A stretch of 64,000 nucleotides of DNA from Roseateles saccharophilus (GTDB lineage: Bacteria > Pseudomonadota > Gammaproteobacteria > Burkholderiales > Burkholderiaceae_C): the NCBI RefSeq assembly GCF_004342485.1, contig NZ_SMBU01000004.1:186001-250000 (forward strand), read 5' to 3'. Below, piece by piece: positions 63,640 through 64,000 of this stretch. Every line of letters starts with the position of its first letter. The first letter of the stretch is position 1. Position numbers and translations under genes: made by a program. The notes beneath the pieces were generated by a model. The model did not search any database, had not been told where the DNA came from, and saw only the letters and a program-made list of their open reading frames with translations.

Positions 63640-64000
63640 TGGCCACCCCAAACTGCTCCACTCGTGGCCACCCAAACTGCTCCGGGCAGGACGCAGGGAT
63701 TATGTGGGGTCCGAGGTGATGAGCAGGCGGGCTGAGGCCTCCTTGAGCCGGTAGCTCTTGCCCTCGAACTCGAGCATCGCGCAGCGATGCATGAGCCGGT
63801 CCAGGATGGTGGTGGCCATGGTGGCGTCGCCGAGGTAGCGGCCCCAGTCCTGGACGATTCTGTTGGACGTAATCACGATGGAGCGGCGCAGCTTGTAGCG
63901 CTGGTGGACCAGCATCTGCAGCAGCTCGGCGGCGTGCTCCCCGATACGCCGGGCCAGGAACAGGTCGTCCAGCAGCAGCAGGTCGGCCGCGACCCAGCCC
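63640..64000. mobile_element. IS21-family insertion sequence, one end, continues past the window
   Basis: The end shows two near-identical direct repeats, TGGCCACCCCAAACTGCTCC (63640-63659) and TGGCCACCCAAACTGCTCC (63665-63683), as is usual for the multiple terminal repeats of IS21 elements, followed inward by the 3' end of istB. The exact outer border is inferred to be near 63640. Transposase istA and the other end lie outside. Confidence 0.8.
63700..64000 (-). CDS. istB: IS21 helper ATPase IstB, 3' part
   Basis: About 100 residues of the C-terminal half; the 5' end is beyond the window. Visible: the Walker B string LLLLDDLF, then RRSIVITSNRIVQDWGRYLGD (in part VITSNRIVQDWG), ATTILDRLMHRCAMLEFEGKSYR (in part ILDRLMHRCAMLEFEG). 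IstB assists the IstA transposase. The reading frame is open from base 64000 to the TAA at 63700, with no sign of decay. Confidence 0.92.
   Translation of the reverse strand, partial: GWVAADLLLLDDLFLARRIGEHAAELLQMLVHQRYKLRRSIVITSNRIVQDWGRYLGDATMATTILDRLMHRCAMLEFEGKSYRLKEASARLLITSDPT

Overview
The window is high-GC chromosomal DNA from a betaproteobacterium, most likely a Burkholderiales member of the Roseateles/Mitsuaria/Rubrivivax/Leptothrix type. The evidence is gene order and protein similarity: pnp, quinone oxidoreductase, tpiA, secG, tRNA-Leu(GAG), nuoA-N, a DUF2818 gene and a NUDIX gene is a classic Burkholderiales order. An orphan Bug/TctC-type binding protein and an SDR-type threonine dehydrogenase next to kbl fit the same group. 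Genus is inference; no 16S or marker search could be run.

Layout. 1-3772: 3' part of pnp, a quinone oxidoreductase, tpiA and secG. 3884-3968: tRNA-Leu. 4195-18802: the complete 14-gene complex I operon nuoABCDEFGHIJKLMN, followed by a DUF2818 membrane protein and an ADP-ribose-type NUDIX hydrolase. 19977-24339: a lipoprotein adaptor and RND pump, ending in a terminator that lies inside the 3' end of the convergent FAD-oxidase gene. 24353-28968: FAD-linked oxidase, DUF2069 protein, YihY/BrkB-type membrane protein, Bug-family binding protein and an XRE-cupin regulator. 29062-31208: kbl-tdh threonine catabolism, divergent from the XRE-cupin gene, with a 16-nt palindrome between them. 31234-36549: MipA-like porin, a 254-bp nested inverted-repeat element, an Mpo1-like DUF962 protein, an alpha/beta hydrolase with an O-acetylhomoserine sulfhydrylase, a CBS-pair protein and aroC. 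36687-41160: a second adaptor/RND pair with a strong terminator. 41181-45060: small proteins, a proline/alanine repeat protein, an HD-GYP protein and an unrecognised 129-aa protein. 45069-52757 (minus strand): polysaccharide deacetylase, NRDE/TANGO2 protein, sdaA, gcvP, gcvH and gcvT, led by a tandem glycine riboswitch. 53039-58181 (minus strand): an amidohydrolase with a TolB-like propeller, an LpxO-like hydroxylase and an LpxL-like acyltransferase. 58613-63111: a tightly coupled sensory operon (NMT1/THI5-like binding protein, histidine kinase, single-domain response regulator, REC-HK-REC hybrid). 63112-64000: an AT-richer stretch with a 46-aa ORF and the end of an IS21-type element whose istB runs off the window.

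Two themes stand out. First, C2/C1 amino-acid metabolism: Tdh and Kbl turn threonine into glycine and acetyl-CoA, the riboswitch-controlled glycine cleavage system burns glycine to one-carbon units, and SdaA deaminates the serine that can be made from them. Second, the terminal four-gene signalling locus couples an apparently membrane-anchored small-molecule binding protein to a phosphorelay without any transporter permease or ATPase.

The best candidates for something undescribed are the nested inverted-repeat element at 32048-32301, the transporter-less binding-protein/phosphorelay operon with a degenerate TPP-riboswitch-like leader, and the five-repeat membrane-anchored protein at 41711-43234.
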